A stretch of DNA of 64,000 nt from Roseomonas gilardii (GTDB lineage: Bacteria; Pseudomonadota; Alphaproteobacteria; Acetobacterales; Acetobacteraceae), in contig NZ_CP015583.1 in assembly GCF_001941945.1 (NCBI RefSeq), forward strand, positions 361,001 to 425,000, given 5' to 3'. Numbering within the stretch: the first letter of the stretch is position 1; the number at the start of each line of letters is the position of its first letter. A program made the translations under genes and the position numbers. This document shows, piece after piece, positions 27,662 through 37,214 of this stretch. A model generated the notes under the pieces. That model did not search any database and was not told the DNA's origin. It saw only the letters and a program-made list of their open reading frames with translations.

Positions 27662-27871
27662 ATGGCCAAGTCCCTCAAGCCCGGCGACTCGGTGCGCTGG
27701 GAAAGCTCCGGCGGCACCAGCCATGGCACGGTGGAGAAGAAGCTGACCGGCCAGACGCGGATCAAGGGCCACAAGGTCAGTGCTTCGCCGGAGGAACCGC
27801 AGTTCCTGGTGAAGAGCGGCAAGAGCGGCGGCAAGGCGGCGCACAAGCCGGAAGCACTGCGGAAGGAGTGA
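27662..27871 (+). CDS. DUF2945 / hypervirulence-associated TUDOR-domain protein
   Basis: 69 aa, basic. 'KPGDSVRWESSGGTSHGTV' at the N-terminus, then 'KKLTGQTRIKGHKVSASPEE', 'PQFLVKSGKSGGKAAHKPE' and 'LRKE', is the typical whole-length pattern of the DUF2945 family. This is a small SH3/Tudor-like barrel found across bacteria and fungi, with unknown biochemical function. ATG 27662 follows AAGGATCAAGGAACGC. It is a single gene, converging on the LysR gene at 27881 with a 9-base gap. Confidence 0.9.
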   Translation: MAKSLKPGDSVRWESSGGTSHGTVEKKLTGQTRIKGHKVSASPEEPQFLVKSGKSGGKAAHKPEALRKE

Positions 27872-27880
27872 GGCTGGGCC

Positions 27881-28783
27881 TCACACCTTGCCCGGCTGCT
27901 GCCGCAGGAAATCCACGAAGGCGCGCAGCGGCGCGGGCATGTGGCGGCGTTCCGGATAATAGAGGAAGGGTCCGGAGAAGCGCTGAGACCAGTCCTCCAG
28001 CACCGGGACCAGCGCACCGGATGCCAGATGGGGCGCCCGGTATTCCTCGAACAGCTTGACCACCCCGAAGCCCCGTGCCGCGAGGAAGATCTCCAGATCG
28101 GCGTTGCCCGTCACGAGCCTGCCTTCGGGCGCGATCTTCACCACCCGGCCGTCCTTCTCGAACTCCCAGACCGCGACCACGCCGCTCAGGAAGCGGTGCC
28201 GGATGCAGTCATGCCCGAGCAGGTCGCGCGGATGCCGCGGCACGCCCCGCGCCGCCAGATAATCCGGCGAGGCCGCCGCCACGAAGCGCTGCACGCGTGG
28301 CCCGATCGGTACGGCGATCATGTCGCGCTCCAGCCGCTCGTCATAGCGCACGCCGGCGTCGAAACCGGCGGCCAGCACGTCGATGAAGTTGTCGTCGCTC
28401 ACCACCTCCATGCGGATTCCCGGATGCACGCGCAGGAAGGCATCCAGCAGCGGCGGCAGGACCATCCGCGCCACCACCGTCGGCACGTTGAGCCGCAGTG
28501 TGCCCGCCGGGCTGTCGCGGAAGCTGTTCACCGCATCCAACGCCGCCGCGACCTCGCCCAGGGCCGGTCCCAGCCGTTCCAGCAGGCGCTCCCCCGCCTC
28601 GGTCGGCGTCACGCTGCGGGTGGTGCGGTTCAGCAACCTGACCCCCAGCACGGTTTCGAGCCGGCGCACCGCCTCGCTCAGCGAGGATGCGGAGACCCCG
28701 CGCAGCCCGGCCGCCCGGCGGAAGCTGCGCACCCGCGACACCGCCGCGAAGGCATCGAGATCAGCGAGATCGGGCCTGGTCAT
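27881..28783 (-). CDS. LysR-type transcriptional regulator
   Basis: 300 aa. Residues 1-60 form the winged helix: 'DLDAFAAVSRVRSFRRAAGL' then 'SASSLSEAVRRLETVLGVRL' and 'LNRTTRSVTPTEAGE'. The effector-binding domain has 'GTLRLNVPTVVARMVLPPLL' near residue 95 and 'GFDAGVRYDERLERDMIAVP' near 145, a pattern typical of the CrgA-like LysR subgroup. ATG 28783 is preferred; TTG 28798 is an alternative. It diverges from an aldo/keto reductase gene 132 bases away, so it probably regulates that gene. Confidence 0.9.
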   Translation of the reverse strand: MTRPDLADLDAFAAVSRVRSFRRAAGLRGVSASSLSEAVRRLETVLGVRLLNRTTRSVTPTEAGERLLERLGPALGEVAAALDAVNSFRDSPAGTLRLNVPTVVARMVLPPLLDAFLRVHPGIRMEVVSDDNFIDVLAAGFDAGVRYDERLERDMIAVPIGPRVQRFVAAASPDYLAARGVPRHPRDLLGHDCIRHRFLSGVVAVWEFEKDGRVVKIAPEGRLVTGNADLEIFLAARGFGVVKLFEEYRAPHLASGALVPVLEDWSQRFSGPFLYYPERRHMPAPLRAFVDFLRQQPGKV

Positions 28784-28915
28784 CGTGCGGAAATCCAAAC
28801 AACCCGTACGGAGAGGGCCGGATTATCGCACGAACCCCGCCGCCTCATACTCCCCTCCAGCCCGGAAGGCAGCACATCGCGGCATCGGGAAGACTGGCAG
28901 ACAGGAGAAGACATC

Positions 28916-29911
28916 ATGCAGCACCGCCAGCTCGGCGCGGCCGGACCGCGCGTCTCCACCCTCGGCCTCGGCTGCATGGGCATGTCCGGCATGTACGGCC
29001 CGTCGGACCGGGCCGAGAGCGTCGCCACCATCCATGCCGCCCTGGATGCGGGCATCGACCTGCTCGACACGGGCGATTTCTACGGCATGGGCCACAACGA
29101 GATGCTGATCGGCGAGGCGCTCCGCACCCGCCGGCGCGAGGATGTGCGGATCAGCGTCAAGTTCGGCGCCCTGCGCGACCCCGCCGCGAACTGGGTCGGC
29201 TATGACGCCCGCCCGGCGGCGGTGAAGAACTTCCTGTCCTATACGCTGCAACGCCTGGGCGTGGACCATATCGACATCTACCGCCCCGCGCGCCTCGACC
29301 CGCAGGTTCCGATCGAGGACACGATCGGTGCCATCGCCGAGATGGTGCGGGCCGGCTATGTCCGCCAGATCGGCCTGTCCGAGGTCGGCCCCGACACCAT
29401 CCGCCGCGCCGCCGCCGTGCACCCGATCTGCGACCTGCAGATCGAGTACTCCCTGATCTCGCGCGGCATCGAGGACCGTATCCTCCCCACCTGCCGGGAG
29501 CTCGGCATCGGCATCACCGCCTATGGCGTCCTCTCCCGCGGGCTGATCAGCGGCCACTGGCAGGCGGGGCAGGCTGCCGCCGGCGACTTCCGCAGCCACA
29601 GCCCGCGCTTCCAGCAGGGCAATGTGGAACGCAACCTGGCATTGGTGGAGGAGCTGCGGCGCATCGCGGCGGCGAAGGGTGCCAGTGTCGCCCAGATCGC
29701 CATCGCCTGGGTCGCCGCGCAGGGCGGGGACATTATCCCCCTCGTCGGCGCCCGCCGCCGCGACCGACTGGAGGAGGCCCTGGGCGCGCTCGACGTCACG
29801 CTGACGCCGGAAGACCTCGCTGCCATCGAACGGGTGGTGCCCAGGGACGCCGCGGCGGGTGACCGCTACGACCCGAAGCAGATGGCCGTGCTGGACAGCG
29901 AACGCGGCTAA
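28916..29911 (+). CDS. aldo/keto reductase
   Basis: 331 aa (beta/alpha)8-barrel NADPH-dependent oxidoreductase. 'LGLGCMGMSGMYGPSDRAES' near residue 17, then 'GIDLLDTGDFYGMGHNEMLIG', gives catalytic Asp51 and Tyr56; Lys82 is in 'ISVKFG'. At the position where AKRs usually have the catalytic histidine, the sequence reads 'IDIYRPARLDP', so the tetrad is altered (a feature seen in some AKR subfamilies). 'IGLSEVGPDTIRRAAAVHPI' and the cofactor loop 'IIPLVGARRRDRLEEALGAL' are clear. GGAGA lies 9 bases before ATG 28916. It is divergent from a LysR regulator. The substrate is unknown. Confidence 0.92.
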   Translation: MQHRQLGAAGPRVSTLGLGCMGMSGMYGPSDRAESVATIHAALDAGIDLLDTGDFYGMGHNEMLIGEALRTRRREDVRISVKFGALRDPAANWVGYDARPAAVKNFLSYTLQRLGVDHIDIYRPARLDPQVPIEDTIGAIAEMVRAGYVRQIGLSEVGPDTIRRAAAVHPICDLQIEYSLISRGIEDRILPTCRELGIGITAYGVLSRGLISGHWQAGQAAAGDFRSHSPRFQQGNVERNLALVEELRRIAAAKGASVAQIAIAWVAAQGGDIIPLVGARRRDRLEEALGALDVTLTPEDLAAIERVVPRDAAAGDRYDPKQMAVLDSERG

Positions 29912-29959
29912 CGGCGGGGCTCCGCGCGCCCTGGATTCATGTTCGCCAGCCGGATCGCG

Positions 29960-31618
29960 TCAGTTCCGCTGGCGGCTGAGGATCACCAGCCAGACGATGC
30001 CGCCGATGGTGGCACCGATGCCCAGCAGCACGAAGAGGGGCACGCCGAGCCAGTAAGGACCGTGCTGGCCCAGCAGGGGAGCGAGGCCGATGGCGAAGGC
30101 GCCGGTGACGACCGCGACCGCGACCTGCAGCGCCGCGTGCTCGATGCGGCGGCCGAGCTTCTCGAGCTGGACGACCTCCAGCCGGGCGGAGAAGCGGCCG
30201 TACTGCATCCGGCGCAGCACGGTGCGCAGGATGCCCGGCATGTCCTGCGCCAGGCCCTGCATCTCCAGCAGCGCCGTCTCCGTGCGGTTGCGGAGCGCGC
30301 GAGGCGTGTAGCGCTGGCGCATCACCTGTTCGACCATCGGGCGCATGGAGCCGACGAGGTCGAAGCCGGGCTCCATGCGGCGGACCACGCCCTCGGCGGT
30401 GACCAGCGCCTTGAAGCCCTGGGCGAGGTCGGCGGGCAGGGCGAGCCCGTGATCGCGCATCAGGCCCATGAAATCCGGGATGGCCTGGCTGAGCAGGAGC
30501 GGGCCGGTGCTGTGGCGGGCGACGAAGGCATCGGCGGCCTCGGCGACGGCGACCGGGTCCACCTCCGGCTGGCCGGCCCAGTCCAGGAGGACATCGCTGA
30601 CGCCGGCCGACTTGCCGCGGGCCAGGGCAGCGATGAGCGTCAGCACCTGGTCGCGGCGGCGGAGCGAGAGGCGGCCGATCGTGCCGAAGTCCAGCAGGGC
30701 GATGCGGTTGCCGCTCTGGCAGAGGACGTTGCCCGGATGCGGGTCGGCGTGGAACAGCCCGTCCACCAGGGTCATGCGGAAGAAGGCCTCGGCGCCGCGA
30801 TGGGCGAGGATGGCGGTGTTCATCCCGGCGGCCTCCAGCGTCGCGCGGTCGCGCGGGTGCTGGCCCTCCAGGTGGTCCTCCACCAGCAGCCTCTCGGTGG
30901 TGTATTCCCAGTGGATGCCGGGGAAGACGATCTCCGGCCGGTCCGCGAAGCCGGCGGCGATGGCCTCGGCATTGCGGCCCTCGTTGGCGAGGTCCAGCTC
31001 CTCCCGCATCGCACCCAGGAGCTGGCGCAGGATCTCCCGCGCGCGGTAGCGGGCGAGGTCGGGCCATTCCGCCTCCAGCATCCCGATCAGGTGGGAGAGG
31101 AGGCGCAGGTCGGCCTCCACCAGCGGGCGCAGGCCGGGGCGGCGGATCTTCACCACCACCTCCCGCCCGTCGCGCAGCGTGGCGCGATGGACCTGGGCGA
31201 TGGAGGCGGAGGCGAGGGGCAGGGGCTCGAAGCGGGCGAAGACCTCCTCCGGCGGCGCGCCCAGGTCTTCCTCGACCTGGGGACGCAGCGCCTCGAAGGG
31301 CAGGGCGGGGACGTGGCTGTGGAGCCGTTCCAGCTCCTCGATCCAGTCGGGCGGCAGGAGGTCGGCGCGGGAGGCCAGGACCTGGCCGAGCTTGATGAAG
31401 GTGGGGCCCAGCTCCTCCAGCGCGCGGCGGACGCGGGCGGGGAGCGAGAGGAGGCGGGCCTCCGCATCAGGCGGTTCCTGTCGCAGGCCCAGCTGGCGCA
31501 GCAGGCCGCGCAGGCCGGAGCGCTGCACGAAGTCGTCCAGCCCGAAGCGGACCAGCACCGCGCCGATCTGTTGCAGGCGCCGGCGGTCCCGTGCGGCGAC
31601 GAGGGCGGTCTGGAGCAT
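29960..31618 (-). CDS. ubiB: UbiB/ABC1/AarF family atypical kinase
   Basis: 552 aa. The family-specific KxGQ motif is in 'GPTFIKLGQVLASRADLLPP' (residues about 70-90), and the Ala-rich nucleotide loop is 'LASASIAQVHRATLRDG'. 'VVKIRRPGL' holds the VAVK-like lysine. The catalytic loop is 'DGLFHADPHPGNVLC' and the metal site is 'IALLDFGTIGRL'. Two C-terminal membrane helices ('VAVVTGAFAIGLAPLLG' and 'VPLFVLLGIGATIGGIVWLV') anchor it to the inner membrane. Members support ubiquinone biosynthesis as ATPases rather than classic protein kinases. There is a single gene here; ubiA lies 6 kb away. Confidence 0.92.
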   Translation of the reverse strand: MLQTALVAARDRRRLQQIGAVLVRFGLDDFVQRSGLRGLLRQLGLRQEPPDAEARLLSLPARVRRALEELGPTFIKLGQVLASRADLLPPDWIEELERLHSHVPALPFEALRPQVEEDLGAPPEEVFARFEPLPLASASIAQVHRATLRDGREVVVKIRRPGLRPLVEADLRLLSHLIGMLEAEWPDLARYRAREILRQLLGAMREELDLANEGRNAEAIAAGFADRPEIVFPGIHWEYTTERLLVEDHLEGQHPRDRATLEAAGMNTAILAHRGAEAFFRMTLVDGLFHADPHPGNVLCQSGNRIALLDFGTIGRLSLRRRDQVLTLIAALARGKSAGVSDVLLDWAGQPEVDPVAVAEAADAFVARHSTGPLLLSQAIPDFMGLMRDHGLALPADLAQGFKALVTAEGVVRRMEPGFDLVGSMRPMVEQVMRQRYTPRALRNRTETALLEMQGLAQDMPGILRTVLRRMQYGRFSARLEVVQLEKLGRRIEHAALQVAVAVVTGAFAIGLAPLLGQHGPYWLGVPLFVLLGIGATIGGIVWLVILSRQRN

Positions 31619-31764
31619 CTAGGACAGGCCGTGCCGGAAGCGGGCCGGGGGCCGCACGGGGCCGGTGGGCCAGTCGCCCGCTGCCTTGCCGCTGGGCGGC
31701 CGGCTCGCCCCATCGGGGGCAGCCCGCCGGGACGCCTGGGGTGCGGCTGCGCGGGCGGGCCTGG

Positions 31765-32469
31765 TCACGGGGTGGGGGGCTGCCCGGCGGCGTCCAGGGT
31801 GGCCCAGGGATTCTCCTTGAAGCGGGCCATGAAGGCGGCGTGGCGCTCCAGCTCCTCGGGCGCCGGGACGATGGGGCGGGGCGTGCGCGGGCCGGCTGGG
31901 CCGGTGGAGGCGACCAGCACGGGCCCCGTGGCCTGGGCCGCCAGGGCGAGGCCCGGCTGCTTGCCGCCCATCAGCTCCAGATAGACCTGGGAGAGCAGTT
32001 GCACGTCGAGCAGGGCGTTGTGCGAGGTGCGCATCGAATTGTCGATGGCGAAGCGGCGGCACAGCGCGTCCAGGCTGTTGGGCAGGCCGGGGAAGCGTTT
32101 CTTGGCGAGGGCCAGCGTGTCCACCATGCGGCGGCGGTCGATCACCGGCGCGCCGCAGCGGCGGAACTCGTGGTCCAGGAAGTTGAAGTCGAAGGGCGCG
32201 TTGTGCGCCACCACCGGGTCGTCGGCCAGGAAGTCCAGCAGCTCCGGCAGGATGGCGTCGAAGAGCGGCTTGCCGGCCAGCATCTCGCGCGTGAAGCCGT
32301 GGATGCGGCTGGCCTCCTCCGGCACGTCGCGCTGCGGGTCGATCAGCTTGTGGAACTCGCGGCCGGTGGGCATGAAGTTCACCACCTCGATGGCCGCGAC
32401 CTCCAGCACCCGGTCGCCGGTGGCGGGGTCGAGGCCGGTGGTCTCGGTGTCCAGGATCAGGGCTCGCAT
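31765..32469 (-). CDS. dnaQ: DNA polymerase III epsilon subunit (3'-5' proofreading exonuclease)
   Basis: 234 aa DEDDh exonuclease. Exo I is 'LILDTETTGLDP' at residues 4-15. Exo II is 'VVAHNAPFDFNFLDHEFRR' near 90, and Exo III is 'SHNALLDVQLLSQVYLEL' near 155, including the general-base His. The C-terminal tail (residues 180-234) is alanine/proline-rich with 'AFMARFKENPW' at the end, where the alpha subunit contact is expected. ATG 32469 directly precedes the conserved 'MRALILDTETTG'. It starts 10 bases after coaE and forms the alphaproteobacterial aroE-coaE-dnaQ order. Confidence 0.95.
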   Translation of the reverse strand: MRALILDTETTGLDPATGDRVLEVAAIEVVNFMPTGREFHKLIDPQRDVPEEASRIHGFTREMLAGKPLFDAILPELLDFLADDPVVAHNAPFDFNFLDHEFRRCGAPVIDRRRMVDTLALAKKRFPGLPNSLDALCRRFAIDNSMRTSHNALLDVQLLSQVYLELMGGKQPGLALAAQATGPVLVASTGPAGPRTPRPIVPAPEELERHAAFMARFKENPWATLDAAGQPPTP

Positions 32470-32479
32470 GGCCCTGCCC

Positions 32480-33118
32480 CTAGCACAGAGTGGCGGCGGG
32501 TGGCAGCGGCCGCGCCGCCGGCCCTGCGTGGCGGCGCACCAGGGCGCGCACCGCCCGCTGGGCGACGTGGCGCGACAGGCCGGTGTGGATGACATGGTCG
32601 GCCAGGCGGCGCTTCTCGGCATCCGGCATCTGGCGGGCCAGGATGGCGGCGAGGCGTTCCGGCGTCATGCCCTTCCGCCGCAGCACCCGGGCACGCTGCG
32701 TGGCGGCCGGGGCGGAGACGACGACGACCGCATCCACGCGCCGCTGCCCGCCGCCTTCCAGCAGCAGGGGGATGTCCAGCACCGCGAGGCGGCGGCCGGC
32801 GCGGCGGGCGCGGGCCAGGAATCGGCGCTCCTCGTCGCGGACCAGCGGATGGACGATGCGTTCCAGCCGGTTCATCGCCGCGTCGTTGCCGATCACCGCG
32901 CGGCGCAGGGCCTCCCGGTCCACCCGCCGGCCGCCGGGCAGGTCGCGCACCGTGCCGGGAAAGGTGGCCTCGATCGCGGCCAGGGCGCGCCCGCCCGGTC
33001 CCTGGAGGCGGTGGACCGTGGCATCGGCGTCGAAGACCGGCACGCCCAGGCGGCGGAAGGCATTGGCGGCGGTGGACTTGCCCATGCCGATGCTGCCGGT
33101 CAGGCCCAGGACCTTCAT
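32480..33118 (-). CDS. coaE: dephospho-CoA kinase
   Basis: 212 aa P-loop kinase that completes CoA synthesis by phosphorylating the 3' hydroxyl of dephospho-CoA. The Walker A is '[20 protein letters not shown]' at the N-terminus, followed by '[15 protein letters not shown]' and '[20 protein letters not shown]' (substrate site). '[13 protein letters not shown]' is the Walker B-like strand, and '[18 protein letters not shown]' is a family block near the C-terminus. ATG 33118 has GGGGAG 9-10 bases upstream. It lies between aroE and dnaQ on the same strand. Confidence 0.96.
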   Translation of the reverse strand: MKVLGLTGSIGMGKSTAANAFRRLGVPVFDADATVHRLQGPGGRALAAIEATFPGTVRDLPGGRRVDREALRRAVIGNDAAMNRLERIVHPLVRDEERRFLARARRAGRRLAVLDIPLLLEGGGQRRVDAVVVVSAPAATQRARVLRRKGMTPERLAAILARQMPDAEKRRLADHVIHTGLSRHVAQRAVRALVRRHAGPAARPLPPAATLC

Positions 33119-33272
33119 GCGGGCAGCTCCCCGCGCCCGGGGTGGCGGGGGCAGGTCGCTGGCGTGTGGCGCGAATCCCGGGCGGCGTGCATGGCCCGTC
33201 CTAGGTGGCATCGCTCCGGGAAGCTGGGAAGCCGCCGGGACGATTTGTCACGGTGGCGAGGGGGCGGCCGTG

Positions 33273-34118
33273 TCAGCGCGGCGGGATATCCGCCGCGACA
33301 TGGGCGCGGAGGGCGGCATCGACCTCCGGCATCACGCCGAACCAGGCCGCGAAGCCCGGCCGGCCCTGGTGGAGCAGCATGCCGAGCCCGTCCACGGCGC
33401 GCAGCCCGCGCGCCCGGGCGGCGGCCAGTAGCGGCGTTTCCAGCGGGACATAGACGATGTCGCAGACCACCGCCGTGTCCGGCAGGGGCGAGAGGTCGAT
33501 CTCCAGCGGTGGCTGGCCCCGCATGCCCAGCGGCGTGGTGTTCACCAGCAGGGCGGTTTCCGCCAGCGGCGGGGCGGCGGCGACCTCGATGCGGCCCTCG
33601 CCGGGGCGTTCCAGGTCGCGCGCCAGCTTCTCCGCCCGCCAGGTGGCGCGGTTGACCAGCACGACGCGCGGGCAGCCGGCCTTCAGCAGGGCCGCGGCGA
33701 TGGCACGCGCCGCACCGCCGGCACCGAGCAGGGTGACGGTGCCGCCGGAGGGGCGCCAGCCGGGGGCCTGTTCCTCCATGCTGGCGAGGAAGCCCCAGCC
33801 ATCGGTGTTGGAGCCGATGATCAGCCCGCCTTGGAAGACCAGCGTGTTGACCGCCCCGGCGCGGTGGGCGGTGTCGTCCACCTCGTCACAGCAGGCGAAG
33901 GCGGCTTCCTTGTGTGGGATGGTGACATTGGCGCCGGCGAAGCCCGCCAGGGTCAGGGCGCGGGCGACCTCCGGCAGGCGGCCGGGTTCCACCGGCAGGG
34001 GGATATAGGTGCCGTCGATGCCGTAGCGTTCCAGCCAGAAACCATGCAGGCGGGGCGAGCGGGAATGCGAGACGGGCCAGCCGAACACGCCGGCGACCTT
34101 CGACTTGCCGGTCAGCAT
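33273..34118 (-). CDS. aroE: shikimate dehydrogenase
   Basis: 281 aa. It reduces 3-dehydroshikimate with NADPH in aromatic amino-acid synthesis. '[18 protein letters not shown]' near residue 12 is the shikimate-binding S-x-S motif. '[13 protein letters not shown]' holds the catalytic lysine, '[10 protein letters not shown]' the paired aspartate, and '[20 protein letters not shown]' the NADP Rossmann glycine motif. ATG 34118 is chosen because about 90 further upstream codons in frame are low-complexity and not family-like. A 154-base gap separates it from coaE, so an internal promoter is possible. Confidence 0.95.
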   Translation of the reverse strand: MLTGKSKVAGVFGWPVSHSRSPRLHGFWLERYGIDGTYIPLPVEPGRLPEVARALTLAGFAGANVTIPHKEAAFACCDEVDDTAHRAGAVNTLVFQGGLIIGSNTDGWGFLASMEEQAPGWRPSGGTVTLLGAGGAARAIAAALLKAGCPRVVLVNRATWRAEKLARDLERPGEGRIEVAAAPPLAETALLVNTTPLGMRGQPPLEIDLSPLPDTAVVCDIVYVPLETPLLAAARARGLRAVDGLGMLLHQGRPGFAAWFGVMPEVDAALRAHVAADIPPR

Positions 34119-34429
34119 GGGCTGCGCCTTTTCCGCCGCGTCATCGCTGCTGGTCCTTCCTCCTTGTGCGGCGCCCTTCTTGGCATGCCGCGTGGCGAAT
34201 TCCGAATCCCCGCTCCGCGCCGGATGGGGTGCCCGGATGGGCGTCTGGTCAACGGCGGCGGAAGGGAAACGGGGGGACGCTTCCGGCACCGGTCCCTGCC
34301 CCCCAGAGGACGGGACGGGGCGAGGCCCGGTGCCCCGCCTCCAAACCCCTCTGGCGTTGCCGGCCCGGGAATGCGACCAAGATCGCATCCCGGACGGACT
34401 TCCCCTACGGGCTTCAGGGAATGGAAGGC

Positions 34430-35383
34430 ATGACGCGCACGCTGAAGGTCGCGGTCCAGATGGACCCGATCGGTTCCATCGACATCAAGGGCGACAGCAC
34501 CTTCGCCCTGATGCTGGAGGCCCAGAACCGGGGCCACCAGCTCTGGCACTACCACCCGCGCGACCTGGCGATGCATGCGGGGCGGGTGACCGCCTGGGCG
34601 CAGCCGGTGGAGGTGCGGCGGGAGGCCGGCAACCACGCCACGCTGGGGCCGGACGAGGAGATCGACCTCGCCGGGATGGACGTGGTGCTGATGCGCCAGG
34701 ACCCGCCCTTCGACATGGCCTATATCACCGCCACGCACCTGCTCCAGCACATCCACCCGCGGACGCTGGTGGTGAACGACCCCATCGAGGTGCGGAACGC
34801 GCCGGAGAAGCTCTACGTCCTGCAATACACGGACCTGATGCCGGAAACGCTGGTCACCGCCGACCGCCGCCGCATCCTGAAGTTCCGCGAGGCGCATGGC
34901 GACATCATCCTCAAGCCGCTCTACGGCAATGGCGGCGCGGGCGTGTTCCATGTGCGGCCGGACGATCCGAACCTCGCCTCGCTGCTGGAGATGTTCACGG
35001 AGCGGTCGCGCGAGCCGCTGATGGTGCAGAAATACGTCCCCGCCGTGCGCAAGGGCGACAAGCGCATCATCCTGGTGGATGGCGAGGTGGGCGGCGCGAT
35101 CAACCGCGTGCCGGCGGAAGGCGAGAGCCGTTCCAACATGCATGTCGGCGGCAAGGCGACGCAGACCACGTTGACCGACCGCGAGCGCGAGATCTGCGCG
35201 CGTATCGGCCCCGACCTGCGGGCGCGCGGGCTGATCTTCGTCGGTATCGACGTGATCGGCGACTACCTGACCGAGATCAACGTCACCTCCCCCACCGGGC
35301 TCCAGGAGATCGCACGCTTCGACAACATCTTCCTGGAGAAGCAGATCTGGGAGGCGATCGAGGCGCGCGTGACGCCGCGCTGA
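34430..35383 (+). CDS. gshB: glutathione synthase
   Basis: 317 aa ATP-grasp enzyme that adds glycine to gamma-glutamylcysteine. '[20 protein letters not shown]' at the N-terminus, '[20 protein letters not shown]' near residue 90 and '[15 protein letters not shown]' near 150 (ATP-grasp) are present. '[20 protein letters not shown]' near 195 and '[19 protein letters not shown]' near 275 complete the invariant GshB pattern. ATG 34430 is taken (AGGGA 9 bases upstream); ATG 34421 is possible. It diverges from aroE with about 310 bases between starts, which hold GC-rich sequence and no recognised gene. A strong hairpin follows the stop. Confidence 0.97.
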   Translation: MTRTLKVAVQMDPIGSIDIKGDSTFALMLEAQNRGHQLWHYHPRDLAMHAGRVTAWAQPVEVRREAGNHATLGPDEEIDLAGMDVVLMRQDPPFDMAYITATHLLQHIHPRTLVVNDPIEVRNAPEKLYVLQYTDLMPETLVTADRRRILKFREAHGDIILKPLYGNGGAGVFHVRPDDPNLASLLEMFTERSREPLMVQKYVPAVRKGDKRIILVDGEVGGAINRVPAEGESRSNMHVGGKATQTTLTDREREICARIGPDLRARGLIFVGIDVIGDYLTEINVTSPTGLQEIARFDNIFLEKQIWEAIEARVTPR

Positions 35384-35390
35384 GTTGCCA

Positions 35391-35417
35391 GGCCGGGCGG
35401 CCCTGCGCCGCCCGGCC
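35391..35417 (+). terminator. hairpin terminator after gshB
   Basis: A perfect 11-bp stem GGCCGGGCGGC / GCCGCCCGGCC with loop CCTGC begins 7 bases after the stop codon. There is no immediate T-run. Confidence 0.6.
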
Positions 35418-35592
35418 CGGGCGATCCCTGCCATGCACCGGGTGTTGGCCAGTAAAAATGTGTTTTTGCCTGCTCAACAAAAAGGACCGGGCAGGTCTAT
35501 AGACGCGGCACGCAGAAGCGGCCCGCGTTCCGGCCCCCACGTCTTTCCCGCCGAGTGCTCCGGAACCCCCGCCGCCAAAGGAGGTCCCGAAG

Positions 35593-37170
35593 GTGAATCG
35601 CAGGCAGTTCCTGGGCGGCGCCACGGCGCTCGGCGCCACAAGCGTGCTTTCCCGTCCCGCCCTGGCGCAATCCGATGCGCGCACGCTGCATTTCGTGCCG
35701 GAAAGCAACCTCGCCACGCCGGACCCGGTCTGGAACGTCACGCCCGTCACCCGCAACCACGGGATGATGGTGTGGGACATGCTCTACGGGCTCGATGCGA
35801 ATTTCGAGCCGCAGCCGCAGATGGCGGCGGGGCATGAGCTGTCGGACGACCGGCTGACCTGGCGCTTCACGCTGCGCGACGGGCTGTTCTGGCATGATGG
35901 CGAGCCGGTGCGTCCGGCGGACTGCATCGCCAGCATCGTGCGCTGGTCGAAGCGGCGGCCGTTGGGGCAAAGGCTGCTGGCGCTGGCGGAGGAGATGCGG
36001 CCGCTCGACGACCGGCGCTTCGAGATCCGGCTGAAGCGGCCCTTCGCGCAGCTCACGCGGGCCTTCAGCGAATACTGCTTCATGATGCCGGAACGCATCG
36101 CGAAGACGGACGCCTTCTCGCGCATCGACGAATATGTCGGCAGCGGGCCGTATCGCTTCGAGGCGAAGGAATGGGTGTCCGGCGCCCAGGCGGTCTATAC
36201 GCGCTTCGACAAGTACCAGCCGCGCAAAGAGGCGCCGAGCTTCATGGCCGGCGGCAAGCAGGTGCATTTCGACCGCGTGGTCTGGCATGTGATGCCCGAT
36301 CCGGCGACGGCGGCGGCCGCCCTGCAAAGCGGCGAGGTGGACTGGGTGCAGCAGCCGCAGTTCGACCTGCTGCCGATGCTGCGCGGATCGCGGGGCGTGA
36401 AGGTGGCGGTGAACGACAAGGTCGGCGTCACCGGCATGCTGGCGCTGAACCAGCTCTACCCACCCTTCGACAACGCGAAGCTGCGGCGGGCGGTCCTTTC
36501 GGCCGTGGACCAGAAGGAGTTCGTGGCGGCGGCGGTGGGCGACGATCCGTCCATGTCGCGCGTGCCGGTCGGCGTCTTCCCGCCAGGGATGCCGATGGCC
36601 AGCGATGCGGGGCTGGAGGCGCTGACCGCGCCGCGTGACCTGGCGCGCAGCCGGAAGCTGGTCGACGAGAGCGGCTATCGGGGCGAGCCCGTGCTGGTGA
36701 TGGGCGCGGTGGACAGCCCGGTGACGCAGGCCTTCGCCCAGGTGGTGGCGGACCTGTTCCAGAAGCTCGGCCTGAATGTCGATTACGTCAGCATGGACCT
36801 GGGCACGCTGGTGCAGCGCCGTGCCAACAAGGCGCCGCCGGACAAGGGCGGCTGGAACGCCTTCACCACCACCTATGAGGGGTTAAGCATCTCCGACCCC
36901 GGCAACAACATCGCGCTGCGCGGCAACGGGCCGGATGCCTGGTTCGGCTGGCCGACCAGTCGGCCGCTGGAGGATCTGCGCGAACAGTGGTTCGACGCCA
37001 CCGACGAGGCCGGGCGCCGGCGCGTCGCGGCGGAGATCCAGCGCACCGCCTTCCAGGAAGTGCCCTTCATCCCGCTGGGGCAGCTCTTCTACCCCACGGG
37101 TTTCCGCAGCAATGTCGAGGACATCCTACCGGCGGCCTTCCCGGTGTTCTGGAACGTGCGGAAGAGCTGA
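35593..37170 (+). CDS. ABC transporter substrate-binding protein, peptide/opine (SBP_bac_5, DppA-like) family
   Basis: 525 aa periplasmic receptor. The start is GTG 35593, supported by AAAGGAGG 8 bases upstream. It has a Tat signal (NRRQFLGGATALGATSV, cleavage after 'ALAQ'). The mature protein has 'NHGMMVWDMLYGLDANFEPQ' near residue 58, the family segment 'LTWRFTLRDGLFWHDGEPV' near 95, and the later 'GVTGMLALNQLYPPFDNAKL' with 'RRAVLSAVDQKEFV' near 300. These are typical of DppA/OppA/NikA-type solute receptors. No permease or ATPase genes adjoin it, so it may serve a transporter encoded elsewhere. The ligand is unknown. The AT-rich pocket at 35450-35500 probably holds its promoter. Confidence 0.93.
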   Translation: MNRRQFLGGATALGATSVLSRPALAQSDARTLHFVPESNLATPDPVWNVTPVTRNHGMMVWDMLYGLDANFEPQPQMAAGHELSDDRLTWRFTLRDGLFWHDGEPVRPADCIASIVRWSKRRPLGQRLLALAEEMRPLDDRRFEIRLKRPFAQLTRAFSEYCFMMPERIAKTDAFSRIDEYVGSGPYRFEAKEWVSGAQAVYTRFDKYQPRKEAPSFMAGGKQVHFDRVVWHVMPDPATAAAALQSGEVDWVQQPQFDLLPMLRGSRGVKVAVNDKVGVTGMLALNQLYPPFDNAKLRRAVLSAVDQKEFVAAAVGDDPSMSRVPVGVFPPGMPMASDAGLEALTAPRDLARSRKLVDESGYRGEPVLVMGAVDSPVTQAFAQVVADLFQKLGLNVDYVSMDLGTLVQRRANKAPPDKGGWNAFTTTYEGLSISDPGNNIALRGNGPDAWFGWPTSRPLEDLREQWFDATDEAGRRRVAAEIQRTAFQEVPFIPLGQLFYPTGFRSNVEDILPAAFPVFWNVRKS

Positions 37171-37214
37171 CACGGGCGGCGGTTTCTACCGGCCGTTCCC
37201 GCGCTGCACTCCTT

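Noticed and set aside
34119-34429. Extra copy of the 340-bp repeat between aroE and gshB
   Set aside because: It shares only a short TCTGGCGTTGC-like stretch; the ordered blocks and end hairpins are missing.
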